A stretch of 36,325 nucleotides of DNA, from NCBI GenBank assembly GCA_023262335.1, contig JALRBE010000009.1, forward strand, positions 1 through 36,325, in the 5' to 3' direction. Below the pieces are notes generated by a model. It was given only the letters and a program-made list of their open reading frames with translations. It searched no databases and was not told the DNA's origin. This document shows, piece by piece, positions 25,334-31,450 of this stretch (position 1 is the first letter of the stretch; every line of letters starts with the position of its first letter). Both the position numbers and the translations under genes were made by a program. The stretch is from Candidatus Saccharimonadia bacterium. Lineage in GTDB: Bacteria > Patescibacteriota > Saccharimonadia > Saccharimonadales > Saccharimonadaceae.

Positions 25334-25357
25334 ATCGCTGAAGGCGATTATTTTTTT
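25334..25357 (+). terminator. Probable terminator of the glycosyltransferase gene
   Basis: ATCGCT / GGCGAT (one G-U) around GAA, followed by TATTTTTTT on the plus strand. Short but with a good T-tract; it overlaps the end of the opposing 44-aa ORF. Confidence 0.55.
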
Positions 25358-25482
25358 GATGGGCGGGGTTTGACCGTTTGGCTCGCCTGGCTCCATGGCA
25401 CGTCGTATTCGAACGACAGCGCGAACTTGTCGAGAGCGGTGGGCGGGGTAACGGTAATGTGTGTTTTTGACTGGTTTGTCAT
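25348..25482 (-). CDS. 44-aa small protein with near-consensus promoter, unknown function
   Basis: Minus strand, ATG at 25482, TAA at 25350-25348. The predicted protein starts MTNQSKTHITVTPPTALDKF and ends VKPRPSKK: soluble, mixed charge, with a central aromatic segment (FALSFEYDVPWSQ) and a basic Pro-rich tail. Codon choice (GCG, CTC, GTC, GAC, GCC) matches genes of the window. Six bases before the ATG sits TAATAT, 17 bases further TTGACA, so the transcript would start at about the ATG, the leaderless arrangement seen at several other genes here. I recognise no family. Alternatives are a promoter for an untranslated RNA or a chance frame; the promoter-to-ATG distance argues for a gene. Confidence 0.6.
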   Translation of the reverse strand: MTNQSKTHITVTPPTALDKFALSFEYDVPWSQASQTVKPRPSKK

Positions 25483-25488
25483 GCTTTT

Positions 25489-25517
25489 ATATTAGCATAA
25501 GCAATTATAATTGTCAA
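25489..25517 (-). promoter_or_regulatory. Promoter of the 44-aa ORF: TTGACA, 17 bp, TAATAT
   Basis: -35 TTGACA is plus 25512-25517 read in reverse; -10 TAATAT is plus 25489-25494. The spacer is exactly 17 bp. One of the best -35 boxes in the window. Confidence 0.7.
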
Positions 25518-25538
25518 TGGAACAAAGTTACTTAGCGT

Positions 25539-25554
25539 ATATCATGCATGATAT
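25539..25554. repeat. 16-bp perfect palindrome, possible operator
   Basis: ATATCATG followed by CATGATAT. It lies 21 bp upstream of the -35 box of the 44-aa ORF, a position suited to a dimeric regulator. Confidence 0.4.
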
Positions 25555-25705
25555 GAACTACTGGTATATGGCGTAAAATGGGTGGTGGAAAACTGGTGTG
25601 GATACGTGGATAACAGAAAATACCCCTGTTAATGAGATCGTTTTTATTAGTGTGCGATAGGCGGGGAGGTATTTTCTAACGAAGAAGACCACCTCGTCGG
25701 ATGGT

Positions 25706-25735
25706 CTTCTTTCTATGGTGGGCGATGAGGAATTC
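25706..25735. repeat. 30-bp direct repeat, copy 1 (orphan tRNA-Val 3' end)
   Basis: Identical to 25882-25911. It holds the last 20 nt of tRNA-Val including CCA (minus strand) plus nine bases of the downstream flank, but the rest of the tRNA is missing here. Confidence 0.85.
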
Positions 25736-25853
25736 TGCGCGGCGAGTCGTAAGACGAGCCAAGAAGCGAAGGCTGTGGCCGGAGCGATACCTCGAGTTTT
25801 GTGGCGCAAAACATCGGGGATCCGAATTCACCGCGGAATATAATCGCCTATAG

Positions 25854-25884
25854 AAAAAAGGATTACCATATGCCGGTAATCCTT
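25854..25884 (-). terminator. Terminator of tRNA-Val
   Basis: Ten-bp perfect stem AAGGATTACC / GGTAATCCTT with a seven-base loop; on the minus strand it is followed by a T run. It starts about eight bases after the tRNA CCA. Confidence 0.85.
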
Positions 25885-25911
25885 CTTTCTATGGTGGGCG
25901 ATGAGGAATTC
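25882..25911. repeat. 30-bp direct repeat, copy 2 (3' end of intact tRNA-Val)
   Basis: Same 30 bases as 25706-25735, here as part of the functional tRNA-Val gene; 146 bp separate the copies. Confidence 0.85.
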
Positions 25912-25968
25912 GAATCCCCGACCTCCTCAACGTCAATGAGGCGCTCTAGCCAGCTGAGCTAATCGCCC
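25892..25968 (-). tRNA. tRNA-Val (GAC), CCA encoded
   Basis: Minus-strand cloverleaf: acceptor GGGCGAT / ATCGCCC, anticodon stem CCTCA/TGAGG with loop TTGACGT (anticodon GAC), T arm GGGGA-TTCGAAT-TCCTC with one G-U, discriminator A, genomic CCA. Its promoter shares a -35 hexamer with the thrS leader. Confidence 0.94.
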
Positions 25969-25990
25969 ATAGATGCTTGGTAGCCGTATT

Positions 25991-26043
25991 ATCGTAACAG
26001 ATTCGGACAAGTGTTGCAATAACCGGGGTGGGTGCGTTATGAT
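25991..26043. promoter_or_regulatory. Divergent promoters of tRNA-Val (-) and the thrS leader (+) sharing one -35 box
   Basis: TTGCAA at 26014-26019 is its own reverse complement. Rightward, TATGAT (26038-26043) follows after 18 bp. Leftward, TACGAT (minus, 25996-25991) follows after 17 bp. Start sites would be near 26050 and 25984. Confidence 0.65.
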
Positions 26044-26048
26044 GACAA

Positions 26049-26215
26049 GTGAGCGACGATGCGGACCAACCACCCGCTGAGCTCCGTGAGGCGTAGGAGC
26101 GTACGACAACGCTGCTTCATAAGTGAAAGTCCGGTGGAACCGCCCGTACGAACGGGCCCGAGACATGCGATTTATGGATTTACGGAGTGAATCTGAACAT
26201 CGCATGTTTTTATTT
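26049..26215 (+). promoter_or_regulatory. T-box riboswitch (tRNA-Thr sensing leader) of thrS
   Basis: A transcript starting near 26050 folds as a compact T-box. Possible short Stem I: GAGC (26051-26054) with GCTC (26081-26084), enclosing GCGG/CCGC around ACCAACCAC, which presents the Thr codon ACC. A second hairpin AGCGT/ACGCT (26098-26113) is in Stem III position. The antiterminator is canonical: helix A1 (26129-26134 with 26158-26164, one bulged A), the seven-base bulge UGGAACC (26135-26141), and helix A2 GCCCGT/ACGGGC (26142-26157). UGGA pairs with the UCCA end of tRNA-Thr. A competing terminator follows. Uncharged tRNA-Thr would stabilise the antiterminator and switch thrS on. The specifier assignment is less certain than the antiterminator. 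Confidence 0.85.
26163..26215 (+). terminator. Regulated terminator of the thrS T-box
   Basis: ACATGCGAT (26163-26171) pairs with ATCGCATGT (26199-26207) around a loop that has its own GATT/AATC stem, then TTTTATTT. Its 5' arm shares bases with the 3' strand of antiterminator helix A1, so the two folds exclude each other. Confidence 0.85.
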
Positions 26216-26235
26216 ACCTAAACGAAAGGAACGAT

Positions 26236-28047
26236 ATGAACGACGAGCAACTGCACGCTATGCGCCACAGCTTGGCACACATTACCGCCACCGCTGTAAA
26301 GCACCTGTGGCCAGAGGCAAAATTCGGCATTGGACCGGTGGTCGAGAACGGCTTTTATTATGACATCGACCTTGGCGACACGAAAATCAGCGAGCAGAAC
26401 TTTCCAAAAATCGAGAAAGAGATGCGGAAGGTTATCGCGCAGAACCAAGAATTCGTGCGTTCGACCAAGCCGGTCGACGAAGCGATCAAGTGGGCCAAGG
26501 AAGGCAAGCAGCCTTACAAAGAAGAGCTGTTGAACGACCTGAAGCGCAGCGGCACGACGGTCGCCAAGGATCTCGACGCTGATGCCATGGGTACGATCGC
26601 TGACGGGGACGCTGCCGTAGAAGAGGTCGGGTTTTATACGAACGGTGACTTTACCGATCTTTGCCGCGGGCCGCATGTGGCGAGTACCAATGAGGTCGGT
26701 GCGTTCAAGTTGATGCGCGTCGCTGGCGCGTATTGGCGCGGCAACGAAAAGAATCCGCAGATGCAGCGTTTGTACGGCGTGGCATTCGCGACCCAAGAGG
26801 AGCTCGACGTGTACTTGGAGCGCCTGGAGCAGGCGAAACTGCGCGATCACCGAAGACTTGGCAAGGAGTTGGACCTCTTTACGTTTTCCGATCTCGTCGG
26901 TTCTGGCCTGCCGCTCTATACGCCGCGCGGTACGCTGATTCGTGACGGACTCATCAAGCTTTCCGAGAACGTTCGCTCGGAAGTCGGCTTCCAGAAGGTG
27001 TGGTCGCCGCACATTACCAAAAAAGAGCTTTATGAAAAATCCGGCCATTGGGCAAAGTTCGGTGACGAACTGTTCCTCGTGAAGAGCCAGGAGACGACGG
27101 ACGAGCTTGTCATGAAGCCGATGAACTGCCCTCACCATGCGCAGATTTACGCTTCCAACCCAAGGAGCTACCGTGACCTGCCTTTGAAATACATGGAAAC
27201 CACCACGAACTACAGAGATGAAAAGACTGGTGAATTGCACGGATTGAGTCGTGTCCGTTCGCTGAGTCAAGACGACAGTCATACGTACTGCATGCCCGAG
27301 CAGGTGGACGAGATTTTCGATCAGCTCATAGAAAAAATCCAGTATTTTTACAAGGCGATCGACATGGACCTGAAGCTGCGGCTTTCGCTGCGCGACGACA
27401 GTCCGTCGTATCTTGGTCCTGACGAACTATGGGATTTCGGCCAGAAGAAGCTCGCGGAAATCGCCGAGCGCCACCACATTGATTTTTACAGCGAAGAGGG
27501 TGAAGCGGCATTTTACGGCCCCAAGCTCGATTTCATGGCTGAGGATGCCATAGGTCGGACGTGGCAGGTCGCGACTATCCAATTCGATTTCGTGCAGCCA
27601 GAACGCTTTGAGCTTGAATATATCGACGCTGACGGCACCGCGAAACGGCCTATCATGGTACACTGCGCGATCATGGGCAGCTTCGACCGCTTCTTCTCGG
27701 TGTTCATCGAGCATACAGCCGGTTGGTTCCCGTTCTGGCTGGCACCGGAGCAGGTTCGTATTCTGACGATCAACGACACCGTGCTGGATTACGTCGAAGA
27801 GATCGAGACGGTACTGCGCGATACGGTGCTTATGGCGCCGATAAAGTATAACGAGATCCGCTTTGCCCGCGATGATCGCAACGAGTCGCTCGGCAAGAAA
27901 ATCCGCGAGGCTACTGCCTGGAAGATTCCTGTCCAACTGATCGTCGGCCCGAAGGACAAAGAGGCGCGTGAGGTGAGTGTCCGTACGCAGCAGGGCGAAG
28001 AGAAGGTCTCTCTTGACGCTCTCGCTGACTATCTTAAACGGCTATAA
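26236..28047 (+). CDS. thrS: Threonyl-tRNA synthetase lacking the TGS domain
   Basis: 603 aa against about 640 in E. coli; the N-terminal TGS domain is absent and the protein starts at the editing domain. Editing site: HSLAH (His11, His15) and DLCRGPH. Class II catalytic core: PRGTLIRDGLI (motif 1 region), NYRDEKTGELHGLSRVRSLSQDDSHTYC (motif 2 and zinc His; key residues Arg and His), and GSFDRF (motif 3). Zinc Cys is in MNCPHH and zinc His in VHCAIMGS. The anticodon-binding domain starts near WLAPEQVRIL. It charges tRNA-Thr and clears mischarged Ser. AAAGGAAC precedes the ATG; the T-box controls read-through into the gene. Confidence 0.96.
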   Translation: MNDEQLHAMRHSLAHITATAVKHLWPEAKFGIGPVVENGFYYDIDLGDTKISEQNFPKIEKEMRKVIAQNQEFVRSTKPVDEAIKWAKEGKQPYKEELLNDLKRSGTTVAKDLDADAMGTIADGDAAVEEVGFYTNGDFTDLCRGPHVASTNEVGAFKLMRVAGAYWRGNEKNPQMQRLYGVAFATQEELDVYLERLEQAKLRDHRRLGKELDLFTFSDLVGSGLPLYTPRGTLIRDGLIKLSENVRSEVGFQKVWSPHITKKELYEKSGHWAKFGDELFLVKSQETTDELVMKPMNCPHHAQIYASNPRSYRDLPLKYMETTTNYRDEKTGELHGLSRVRSLSQDDSHTYCMPEQVDEIFDQLIEKIQYFYKAIDMDLKLRLSLRDDSPSYLGPDELWDFGQKKLAEIAERHHIDFYSEEGEAAFYGPKLDFMAEDAIGRTWQVATIQFDFVQPERFELEYIDADGTAKRPIMVHCAIMGSFDRFFSVFIEHTAGWFPFWLAPEQVRILTINDTVLDYVEEIETVLRDTVLMAPIKYNEIRFARDDRNESLGKKIREATAWKIPVQLIVGPKDKEAREVSVRTQQGEEKVSLDALADYLKRL

Positions 28048-28050
28048 ATC

Positions 28051-28647
28051 ATGGCGAAGGCTAAGATTGCGCTTGATATCGATGACGTCACGGCGGACAG
28101 TACCGAGTCGCTGAGGCTTCTCGTGAATGAGCGTATGGGGGTGAGCCTGACACGCGAGGATTATCTGGTGTCATCCGGTCATGCCGACTATTACGAATAC
28201 GTTTGGGAAAAGAATGGTCTGAAAGACATCAACTACGCGGCGTTCGAGGCAGAGATGGAAGTCGACCAGTCGCATGTGCCGCTCATGGATGGTGTCAAGG
28301 AAGCTATGGTGACGCTGAGCAAGACGTATGACATCGTCTTCATTACCGCACGTGATGTCGCCTGGGAGAAGGCGACACGAGAATGGTTCGCGCGGCATTT
28401 CGACGGTGATGTCGAGCTGTATTTCTCCGAAGGGTATACCAATGTGGGCAGGATGACCAAAGGGCAGATATGTAAGGCTGTCGGCGCGCAGTGGTTGATT
28501 GACGACGTGCCGAAGCATTGTCAGAGCGCGCTTGACGAAGGAGTAAGGGCTATTTTGTTTGGCACGTACGGATGGCATGGCGACGTGCCCGAAGGCGTTA
28601 TCCGCTGCAAAGACTGGCAGGAGGTCAAAAAGGTGCTTGAGGCATGA
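28051..28647 (+). CDS. HAD-superfamily 5'-nucleotidase-like phosphatase (NT5C type)
   Basis: 198 aa. HAD motif I is LDIDDVTAD (Asp9 nucleophile, Asp11 acid/base), motif II FITAR around residue 99, a Lys near MTKGQICKA, and motif IV LIDDVPKH. The small helical cap between motif I and II and the overall size match the NT5C/deoxyribonucleotidase branch of the HAD family. Substrate is probably a nucleotide or similar small phosphate ester, not provable here. It starts three bases after thrS and overlaps the next gene by four bases, so it is in the thrS transcript. Confidence 0.78.
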   Translation: MAKAKIALDIDDVTADSTESLRLLVNERMGVSLTREDYLVSSGHADYYEYVWEKNGLKDINYAAFEAEMEVDQSHVPLMDGVKEAMVTLSKTYDIVFITARDVAWEKATREWFARHFDGDVELYFSEGYTNVGRMTKGQICKAVGAQWLIDDVPKHCQSALDEGVRAILFGTYGWHGDVPEGVIRCKDWQEVKKVLEA

Positions 28648-28955
28648 GCGACGGCGCATTCAGGCGACGTGTCGAAGAGCTGATGGCACAGGTTCCATAC
28701 GGCCACGTAACGACATATGGCGATCTAGCGGCAATGGCCGGCCAACCCGCGGCGAGTCGCATCGTTGGCGGTATCGCGCACTTTGGTGACCCTGATTTGC
28801 CATGGCATCGGCTCGTGAATCGCTTTGGCGGGCTTGCGAGCGGATTTCATGGTGGCCGTGAAGCCCAGGCTCAGCTTCTTGAGCAAGAAGAAATATATTG
28901 TACGAATCACATCGTCGATAACTTTAAGGATATTCGATGGCAACCCCACCTCTGA
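28644..28955 (+). CDS. atl: Alkyltransferase-like protein (ATL, MGMT family without the catalytic Cys)
   Basis: 103 aa, the single-domain size of ATL proteins. It shows the MGMT DNA-binding domain: VPYGHVTTYGDLAAMAG, the Arg finger in AASRIVGG, and the active-site segment LPWHRLVNRFGG, in which Trp replaces the Cys of PCHR. ATLs bind O6-alkylguanine, flip it out and hand the lesion to nucleotide excision repair rather than repairing it themselves. Start overlaps the upstream stop (ATGA); its C-terminus overlaps miaA by 19 bases. Family identification is firm; in vivo role follows from known ATLs. Confidence 0.9.
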   Translation: MSDGAFRRRVEELMAQVPYGHVTTYGDLAAMAGQPAASRIVGGIAHFGDPDLPWHRLVNRFGGLASGFHGGREAQAQLLEQEEIYCTNHIVDNFKDIRWQPHL

Positions 28956-29812
28956 TTGTTGTTGTAGGTCCTACAGCAAGTGGCAAAACCGCTCTGGCTA
29001 TCGACCTGGCAAAGCGCTTTGGTGGCGAAATCATTTGTGCCGATAGCAGGACGGTGTACAAGGGAATGGATATCGGCACGGCCAAGCCAAGCGCGGCAGA
29101 CCGCGCGGCAGTACCTCATTGGGGCTTGGATCTCGTAGAGCCCGGTGAACGGTTTACGGCGGCTGATTTTCAGCGGTACGCGACAGCGAAGATAGCCGAG
29201 ATACGAGAGCGTGGCAACGTGCCGTTCCTCGTCGGGGGTACGGGGCTGTACGTGGACGGGGTCGTCTTTGCATATCAATTCGGTCCCGAAGCCGACGCTA
29301 CGGCGCGCGCGCTGCTTGAAAGCATGAGCTTAGAAGAATTAATAAATTATTGTGTTGATAGCAACATAAACGTGCCAGAAAATAAGAATAACAAACGGTA
29401 CGTCATTCGTGCGATCGAGCAGAAGACGGTGAATGAGAAGAGAAGTAGTGAGCCGATACACGGTGCGATCATTGTAGGAATCGCTACGGAACGCAATGAG
29501 TTGCGAACACGAATAGAATCCAGAAGTGAACAACTTTTTCAAGATGGAATGGTAGAAGAGGCAACAATGTTGGGCAAAAAGTACGACTGGGACAGCGAGG
29601 CCATGACGGGTAATATTTACAGGCTCGTTCATGAGTACCTGCTCGGTAAAATAACGCTTGAGGAAGTGAAGCGAAAATTCGCTGTTCGAGATTGGCAGCT
29701 CGCGAAGCGGCAGCTGACATGGCTACGCCGAAATCCCCACATCAGGTGGCTTGATCGTGAACAAGCGGCTGCGTTTTTGTCTGAGCGCCTCGAAAACTGG
29801 CACGAATCATGA
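28937..29812 (+). CDS. miaA: tRNA dimethylallyltransferase MiaA
   Basis: 291 aa. P-loop GPTASGKT (11-18), the substrate-binding DSRTVYKGMDIGTAKP segment (about 36-51), VGGTGLYVDG (about 99-108) and the C-terminal RDWQLAKRQLTWLRRN, which contacts tRNA. MiaA adds a dimethylallyl group to A37 of tRNAs reading codons that start with U. The middle insertion domain (about 125-175, EELINYCVDSNINVPENKNNKRYV) is encoded by clearly AT-richer codons than the rest. It is the last gene of the thrS operon as far as can be seen; a TATAGT box follows its stop. Confidence 0.95.
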   Translation: MATPPLIVVVGPTASGKTALAIDLAKRFGGEIICADSRTVYKGMDIGTAKPSAADRAAVPHWGLDLVEPGERFTAADFQRYATAKIAEIRERGNVPFLVGGTGLYVDGVVFAYQFGPEADATARALLESMSLEELINYCVDSNINVPENKNNKRYVIRAIEQKTVNEKRSSEPIHGAIIVGIATERNELRTRIESRSEQLFQDGMVEEATMLGKKYDWDSEAMTGNIYRLVHEYLLGKITLEEVKRKFAVRDWQLAKRQLTWLRRNPHIRWLDREQAAAFLSERLENWHES

Positions 29813-29813
29813 T

Positions 29814-29819
29814 ATAGTC
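29814..29819 (+). promoter_or_regulatory. Possible -10 box of the wHTH gene
   Basis: TATAGT directly after the miaA stop, about 29 nt before the ATG at 29849; a GGGGAAA purine run precedes that ATG. Confidence 0.35.
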
Positions 29820-29848
29820 GGGTACAAGAGAATTATTCGGGGAAAAAC

Positions 29849-30442
29849 ATGATTGACGCGCTATTCGGTTCAAAGACAAGGGTGAAATTGCTCCACCTGT
29901 TCCTGAACAATCCAGGCAAGTCGTTTTACGTGCGTGAGATCACAAGGCTCATTGACGAACAAATCAACTCGGTGCGGCGCGAACTCGCGAACATGCTCGG
30001 CGTCGGAATCATTACGAGCGACACCGCCGACAACAAGTTGTACTACGAAGTGAACCAACGGTACGAACACTACGTGGCACTACGAGCCATTTTTGCCGAT
30101 CAGCCAACGAAGACTGCGAAATCGGTAAAAGCCGCGGATGATTGGCAGCCGATCATCGAGCAGTTGCCTGGGGTGCGAATCGCGGTTGCCGCAGGTATTT
30201 TGGTGCAGGGCTCAGGCAGCAAGGTAGATTTGCTCGTCGTTGGCGCCATCGCTCCTGCGAAGCTGAAGTCGGCAATCAAATCCATAGAGCGTCTCGAGGG
30301 CAGGGAGTTAACGTACAGCGTGTTGCCATATGACGAGTTCTATTACCGATTGAGCGTTCGTGATAAATTTATAACAGAGATAGTGAACGGCGGGCACCAG
30401 GTAGTGGTGGATACGGATAACGTGCTCAAGAGTCAGAAATAA
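29849..30442 (+). CDS. Winged-helix DNA-binding protein with C-terminal nucleotidyltransferase-like domain
   Basis: 197 aa. The first 75 residues form an ArsR/MarR-like winged helix: FGSKTRVKLLHLFLNNPGKSF, then recognition-helix segment REITRLIDEQINSVRRELANM and a wing ending NKLYYEVNQRYEHY. Residues about 100-190 resemble a reduced nucleotidyltransferase-like fold (IAVAAGILVQGSGSKVDLLVVGAIAPAKLKSAIKSIE): the GSGSKVDLLVVG strand recalls GSxxxxDxDLLVV of MNT-type enzymes, but the usual second Asp and Ser pattern is eroded, so activity is doubtful. Likely a regulator. It lies nine bases before the MBL-like gene and may control it. Confidence 0.75.
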   Translation: MIDALFGSKTRVKLLHLFLNNPGKSFYVREITRLIDEQINSVRRELANMLGVGIITSDTADNKLYYEVNQRYEHYVALRAIFADQPTKTAKSVKAADDWQPIIEQLPGVRIAVAAGILVQGSGSKVDLLVVGAIAPAKLKSAIKSIERLEGRELTYSVLPYDEFYYRLSVRDKFITEIVNGGHQVVVDTDNVLKSQK

Positions 30443-30451
30443 GGAGAAGCA

Positions 30452-31090
30452 ATGTTTGATATCGAATACAAGGGCGGCAACGGCATCGTTATCGCCACCA
30501 AAAAAACGGAAGTCGTTATCGACCCGAAATTGTCAGTGAACGGCTTGAAGGATCTTTCCGTCAAGGATGCCGTTGAGCTCGCGACCGAAGCGCGCTTCAT
30601 GATAGCGAGCGACGACGCGAAAATCGTCATCGAAGGTCCGGGTGAGTATGAGGTCGGCGACGTCTCGATTCGGGGGGTAAGGGCAACGCGTCACATAGAC
30701 ACGAGCGCTGACGAGCCCGTCAGTACGATGTACCGGCTCGAAATCGGTGACATGCGTATCGCGGTCCTTGGCAACGTGGCTGCCAAGCTGAGTGAGGACC
30801 AGATGGAAGAAATCGGTGTCGTGGACATTCTTATCGTGCCTGTTGGTGGCGGCGGATACACGCTGGACGCGGTGAACGCGGCAACGGTCACGAGGCAGAT
30901 CGATCCACGCGTGGTCATTCCTGTCCATTACGCGGACGATGGCGTCAGGTACGAGGTGCCTCAGGATGACGTCGAACTGTTCGAAAAGGAACTTGGGTCT
31001 CCCGTGGAAGACGCTGGAAGCAAATACAAGGTGAAATCCTCGTCAGTCATCCCTCAGGTATTGACGGTCGTCAAGCTAAGCCGAGGGTAG
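30452..31090 (+). CDS. MBL-fold protein lacking the HxHxDH metal motif (UlaG-like, degenerate)
   Basis: 212 aa. The order of strands and motifs follows the UlaG-like branch of metallo-beta-lactamase proteins: GGNGIVIATKKTEVVIDP at the start, IEGPGEYEVGDVSIRGV in the middle, IGDMRIAVLGNVAAKLSEDQMEEIG, VDILIVPVGGGGYTLDA and PRVVIPVHY near the end. However, between the first and second blocks the expected THxHxDH is absent, and only the late His in PVHY remains, so zinc hydrolase activity is unlikely. AAGGAGAAGC gives a good ribosome binding site. It follows the wHTH gene and ends at a strong terminator. Confidence 0.8.
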   Translation: MFDIEYKGGNGIVIATKKTEVVIDPKLSVNGLKDLSVKDAVELATEARFMIASDDAKIVIEGPGEYEVGDVSIRGVRATRHIDTSADEPVSTMYRLEIGDMRIAVLGNVAAKLSEDQMEEIGVVDILIVPVGGGGYTLDAVNAATVTRQIDPRVVIPVHYADDGVRYEVPQDDVELFEKELGSPVEDAGSKYKVKSSSVIPQVLTVVKLSRG

Positions 31091-31100
31091 GAGCCAAGTC

Positions 31101-31136
31101 AAATCAAAAACCCCCGAGCGGGGGTTTTTGATTTTT
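31101..31136. terminator. Bidirectional terminator between MBL-like gene and rpmB
   Basis: A perfect 15-bp stem (31101-31115 with 31120-31134) around GAGC, A-rich on one side and T-rich on the other, serves both converging genes. Confidence 0.92.
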
Positions 31137-31142
31137 GGTGAT

Positions 31143-31346
31143 TTATTTTGCCGGAGAAAGGATGCCCTTTTTCTTGAGCGTTCGGATAGCCTGAGTACTA
31201 AGGGTCATGGTGACCTTCTGGCCGTCAACAACGAAGGTTTTCTTCTGTAGGTTCGGCTTGAAGACGCGTTTGGTGCGTCGCAAAGAAAAGCTCACATTGT
31301 GGCCGAACTGTTTGCCTTTTCCAGTAAGTTCGCAGCGTGCTGCCAT
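31143..31346 (-). CDS. rpmB: 50S ribosomal protein bL28
   Basis: 67 aa, typical for bL28. Signature MAARCELTGKGKQFGHNVSFSLRRTKRVFKPNLQ (key residues: Cys5, GKG, GHNVS, and the FxPNLQ motif) is standard. The gene has a leader of about 27 nt with GGAG ahead of the ATG and a consensus promoter (31380-31408). It stands alone on the minus strand, diverging from the M50 protease gene. Confidence 0.97.
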   Translation of the reverse strand: MAARCELTGKGKQFGHNVSFSLRRTKRVFKPNLQKKTFVVDGQKVTMTLSTQAIRTLKKKGILSPAK

Positions 31347-31379
31347 TTCTTTACTCCAATTAAATTAACAATCCGAACC

Positions 31380-31408
31380 ATTGTAATCAATTTTCGCACC
31401 CCTGTCAA
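31380..31408 (-). promoter_or_regulatory. rpmB promoter: TTGACA, 17 bp, TACAAT
   Basis: -35 TTGACA is plus 31403-31408 reversed, -10 TACAAT is plus 31380-31385 reversed, spacer exactly 17 bp. Near-ideal sigma-70-type promoter. Confidence 0.85.
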
Positions 31409-31437
31409 GTCCGTACTGGAAATCTGTTCCAGGGTGA

Positions 31438-31443
31438 TACAAT
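31438..31443 (+). promoter_or_regulatory. -10 box of the M50 protease gene, leaderless spacing
   Basis: TACAAT overlaps the first in-frame ATG (31442) and stands seven bases before the ATG at 31451, so translation must use the second. Confidence 0.55.
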
Positions 31444-31450
31444 GAGGGTG

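Larger units (their letters stand above)
25518..25853. other. Intergenic stretch with palindrome and tRNA-derived repeat, no gene seen
   Basis: No coding frame is convincing; an 83-aa minus frame (25558-25809) crosses hairpins and the tRNA repeat. It contains a 16-bp perfect palindrome (25539-25554), a 10-bp hairpin AAGAAGACCA/TGGTCTTCTT (25682-25711), one copy of the tRNA-Val 3'-end repeat (25706-25735) and a GTTTTG/CAAAAC hairpin around 25795-25811. Confidence 0.5.

Noticed and set aside
26218-27282. 354-aa minus-strand frame
   Set aside because: Antisense to thrS; basic, Arg/Leu/Val-rich composition typical of GC-rich shadow frames.
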